A stretch of DNA of 64,000 nucleotides from Bryobacter sp. CoA8 C33 (GTDB lineage: Bacteria > Acidobacteriota > Terriglobia > Bryobacterales > Bryobacteraceae): positions 1 through 64,000 of the forward strand of contig JAINDK010000054.1 in the NCBI GenBank assembly GCA_019931185.1. The letters run 5' to 3'. A program made the position numbers and the translations under genes. The notes below the pieces were generated by a model that did not search any database, had not been told where the DNA came from, and saw only the letters and a program-made list of their open reading frames with translations. Positions within the stretch are counted from its first letter, which is position 1. Each line of letters opens with the position of its first letter. Below, piece after piece: positions 62,620-64,000 of this stretch.

Positions 62620-64000
62620 CTAACGGATCCGGTACAGGGCGGAGGGTCCGGAGGAGTAAACGAGTTCCAGGCGCGGATCGGCTGGGAGGCGGCGGAGAAT
62701 TGTGTCGTGCGCCTCGGGGGTCAAATCACGGGAAAAATCCCATTGATTCAACAAAACATAGCGAATGCCAAGGCGCTTACAATACTGGGCTGCATCCGAG
62801 TAAGCCGCCGCTCGAGCATCTTCATCACCGCGATACCAGTGAACCGTGTTGAGGATGTAACCGGCCGCGCGGCGTCCGCTGCGCAGGAACAGGGTGGGAT
62901 CCATTTCGGCCAGAATGGTGGCGTCGGCGGGAAGATTTTCACGAATGTAGCGGATAGTTGGCTCGGAATCGTGAAAGCGGCGGCTCTGGCTGGAAAAGAA
63001 GACGGGGAGGTCCGAAGTGACTAGTGAGAATTGCCTTGAAGCGCACCAACCGAGAGTGGACAGCAGCAGGAGGACGATCACAGCCCCGGCGATTTTCTGC
63101 CCGAAGTCGGGTTTTTGGAATGCTTTGTGGATGGTGCCGAGAATGTGGGTGAACTCGGAAAAGATACCCAAGAACCAGAGTGGCGCCACCGGCATGGCAA
63201 AGCGCTCATTGGGGGGGAAATGCCAAACAATGAGCATGAGGATGTAGAGAGCGGAAAAGTAGGCGTAGGGGGCGAGAGAGCCCGTGGGATCCTGGCGGAG
63301 GCGGCGGAGAACTCCGCTGATTCCCGCTACGCCGAGGGTGAGGGCGAGCACGCGATCGAGAAGGGAAGTTGTGTTGCTCGGAAGCAGAAAGGCGCCGAGC
63401 CCACTCACCAGGGCCTCCGCATTACGCCACAGGTACATGGGCAACTCATTCCAGGAGAAGACCGACAGGTGATAGCCGAAGTAGTTGGTGTAATAAAGAG
63501 TGATTTCGTCCGAGCCGGGAGTGCGGTGGGTACCGGCCCACCAGAACCAAGCGGCCATGATGGGGGCCAGGACAGAGGCAAAGATGGTTGCCCGGCGTGG
63601 CTGTTTACGCAGAACGAGCCAAGCTACAACAGCGGGCAGGAGCACCAAACCGGCCGAGCGGACGAGAAAGGCGAGGCCGGCGAGGAGGCCGGCGATGGCG
63701 GTCCAACCGGGTTGTGGTCTTCGCAGCAGGAGCAGGGTGGCGAGCAGCAGCGAGGTGAAGAACATTTCGGTCAACAGGGTTGTACTGAAGAGAATTACGT
63801 AGGGGTTCAAGGCCCAGAGGGCAGCCAGCAGCCAGATGATTTTCTCTTCGGCGCCAGTCTGGCGCAGCCAGCGGCAATAAAGAAGGACCGTGGCCGGAAG
63901 CCAGATCCAGGCAAGCAGCATGGCCCAAGGCAAATTCTGCGGGTAGATGGGATTGATGTGCCAAGCCAGGGAGAGAACGAGAGGCCAGAGAGGAGGGTAT
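62620..64000 (-). CDS. GT39-type membrane glycosyltransferase, 5' end beyond the window
   Basis: A polytopic membrane protein of at least 459 residues. The frame is open to the window end: the visible part starts with YPPLWPLVLSLAWHINP, the conserved first luminal loop of ArnT/PMT-like transferases. At least nine hydrophobic helices follow (for example LNPYVILFSTTLLTEMFFTS, GLLAGLAFLVRSAGLVLLP). The C-terminal soluble tail (PTIRYIRENLPADATILAEM, LGIRYVLLNQWDF) is typical of dolichyl-phosphate-mannose-type transferases. It transfers a sugar from a lipid carrier to lipid or protein; the target is unknown. The gene is partial because the true start lies past 64000. Confidence 0.85.
   Translation of the reverse strand, partial: YPPLWPLVLSLAWHINPIYPQNLPWAMLLAWIWLPATVLLYCRWLRQTGAEEKIIWLLAALWALNPYVILFSTTLLTEMFFTSLLLATLLLLRRPQPGWTAIAGLLAGLAFLVRSAGLVLLPAVVAWLVLRKQPRRATIFASVLAPIMAAWFWWAGTHRTPGSDEITLYYTNYFGYHLSVFSWNELPMYLWRNAEALVSGLGAFLLPSNTTSLLDRVLALTLGVAGISGVLRRLRQDPTGSLAPYAYFSALYILMLIVWHFPPNERFAMPVAPLWFLGIFSEFTHILGTIHKAFQKPDFGQKIAGAVIVLLLLSTLGWCASRQFSLVTSDLPVFFSSQSRRFHDSEPTIRYIRENLPADATILAEMDPTLFLRSGRRAAGYILNTVHWYRGDEDARAAAYSDAAQYCKRLGIRYVLLNQWDFSRDLTPEAHDTILRRLPADPRLELVYSSGPSALYRIR

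Overview
The window looks like a chromosomal segment of an Acidobacteriota bacterium, most likely of the Solibacter/Bryobacter group. The evidence is the combination of two giant Oar-like TonB-dependent receptors, DUF1501 and DUF1549/DUF1553 (planctomycete-type cytochrome) pairs, a NIDO-type secreted protein ending in the Solibacter-type C-terminal domain, and GC-rich codon use throughout. Taxonomy is inferred from family content, not from a marker gene.

Layout. 0.1-8.5 kb (minus strand): an alpha/beta hydrolase, a hybrid histidine kinase with a YfiR-like periplasmic protein, alanine dehydrogenase, a peptidoglycan-binding protein, MscL, a LolA-like protein and an acyl-CoA dehydrogenase. 8.7-14.4 kb (plus): an apparent sigma-54-driven operon starting at a -24/-12 element, with a periplasmic adaptor, an ABC ATPase, a 52-residue one-helix membrane protein where a permease would be expected, an NtrC-type activator (GAFTDA instead of GAFTGA), an NtrY-like kinase and a TPR protein. 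14.4-30.4 kb (minus): one run of eleven closely packed genes. Its upstream half is two DUF1549/DUF1501 pairs plus an Ig-like secreted protein. Its downstream half is a type III-A CRISPR effector module (cas10-csm2-csm3-csm4-csm5) followed by an ExeA-like ATPase.

The Csm module is the most unusual system here. Its Cas10 is only 457 residues. It lacks the HD nuclease domain and the zinc ribbon, and the GGDD cyclase motif aligns with GIEG, so both Cas10 enzymatic activities appear lost, while Csm3 keeps its predicted catalytic Asp. No Csm6, Cas6, Cas1/2 or CRISPR array is present in the window.

30.4-39.6 kb: an SH3-like secreted protein (plus), then on the minus strand a PhoX-type phosphatase, a tandem-fused double D-aminoacylase, a NIDO-domain protein with a one-base frameshift in a homopolymer, and a cytochrome P450. 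39.7-47.6 kb (plus): a tight cluster of TonB-dependent receptor, M19 dipeptidase, circularly permuted ATP-grasp, alpha-E protein and transglutaminase, suggesting uptake and processing or modification of a peptide. 47.6-55.5 kb: an FG-GAP protein, biotin carboxylase plus biotin carrier plus DnaC-like ATPase, DinB, an MFS transporter fused to an HELGH metallopeptidase-like domain, two thioredoxin-fold proteins and tRNA-Arg(CCG). 55.6-64 kb: a second large TonB-dependent receptor with a clear terminator, a TPR protein, a ceramidase-like hydrolase translationally coupled to a class C beta-lactamase-like enzyme, and a GT39-type membrane glycosyltransferase that runs off the window end.
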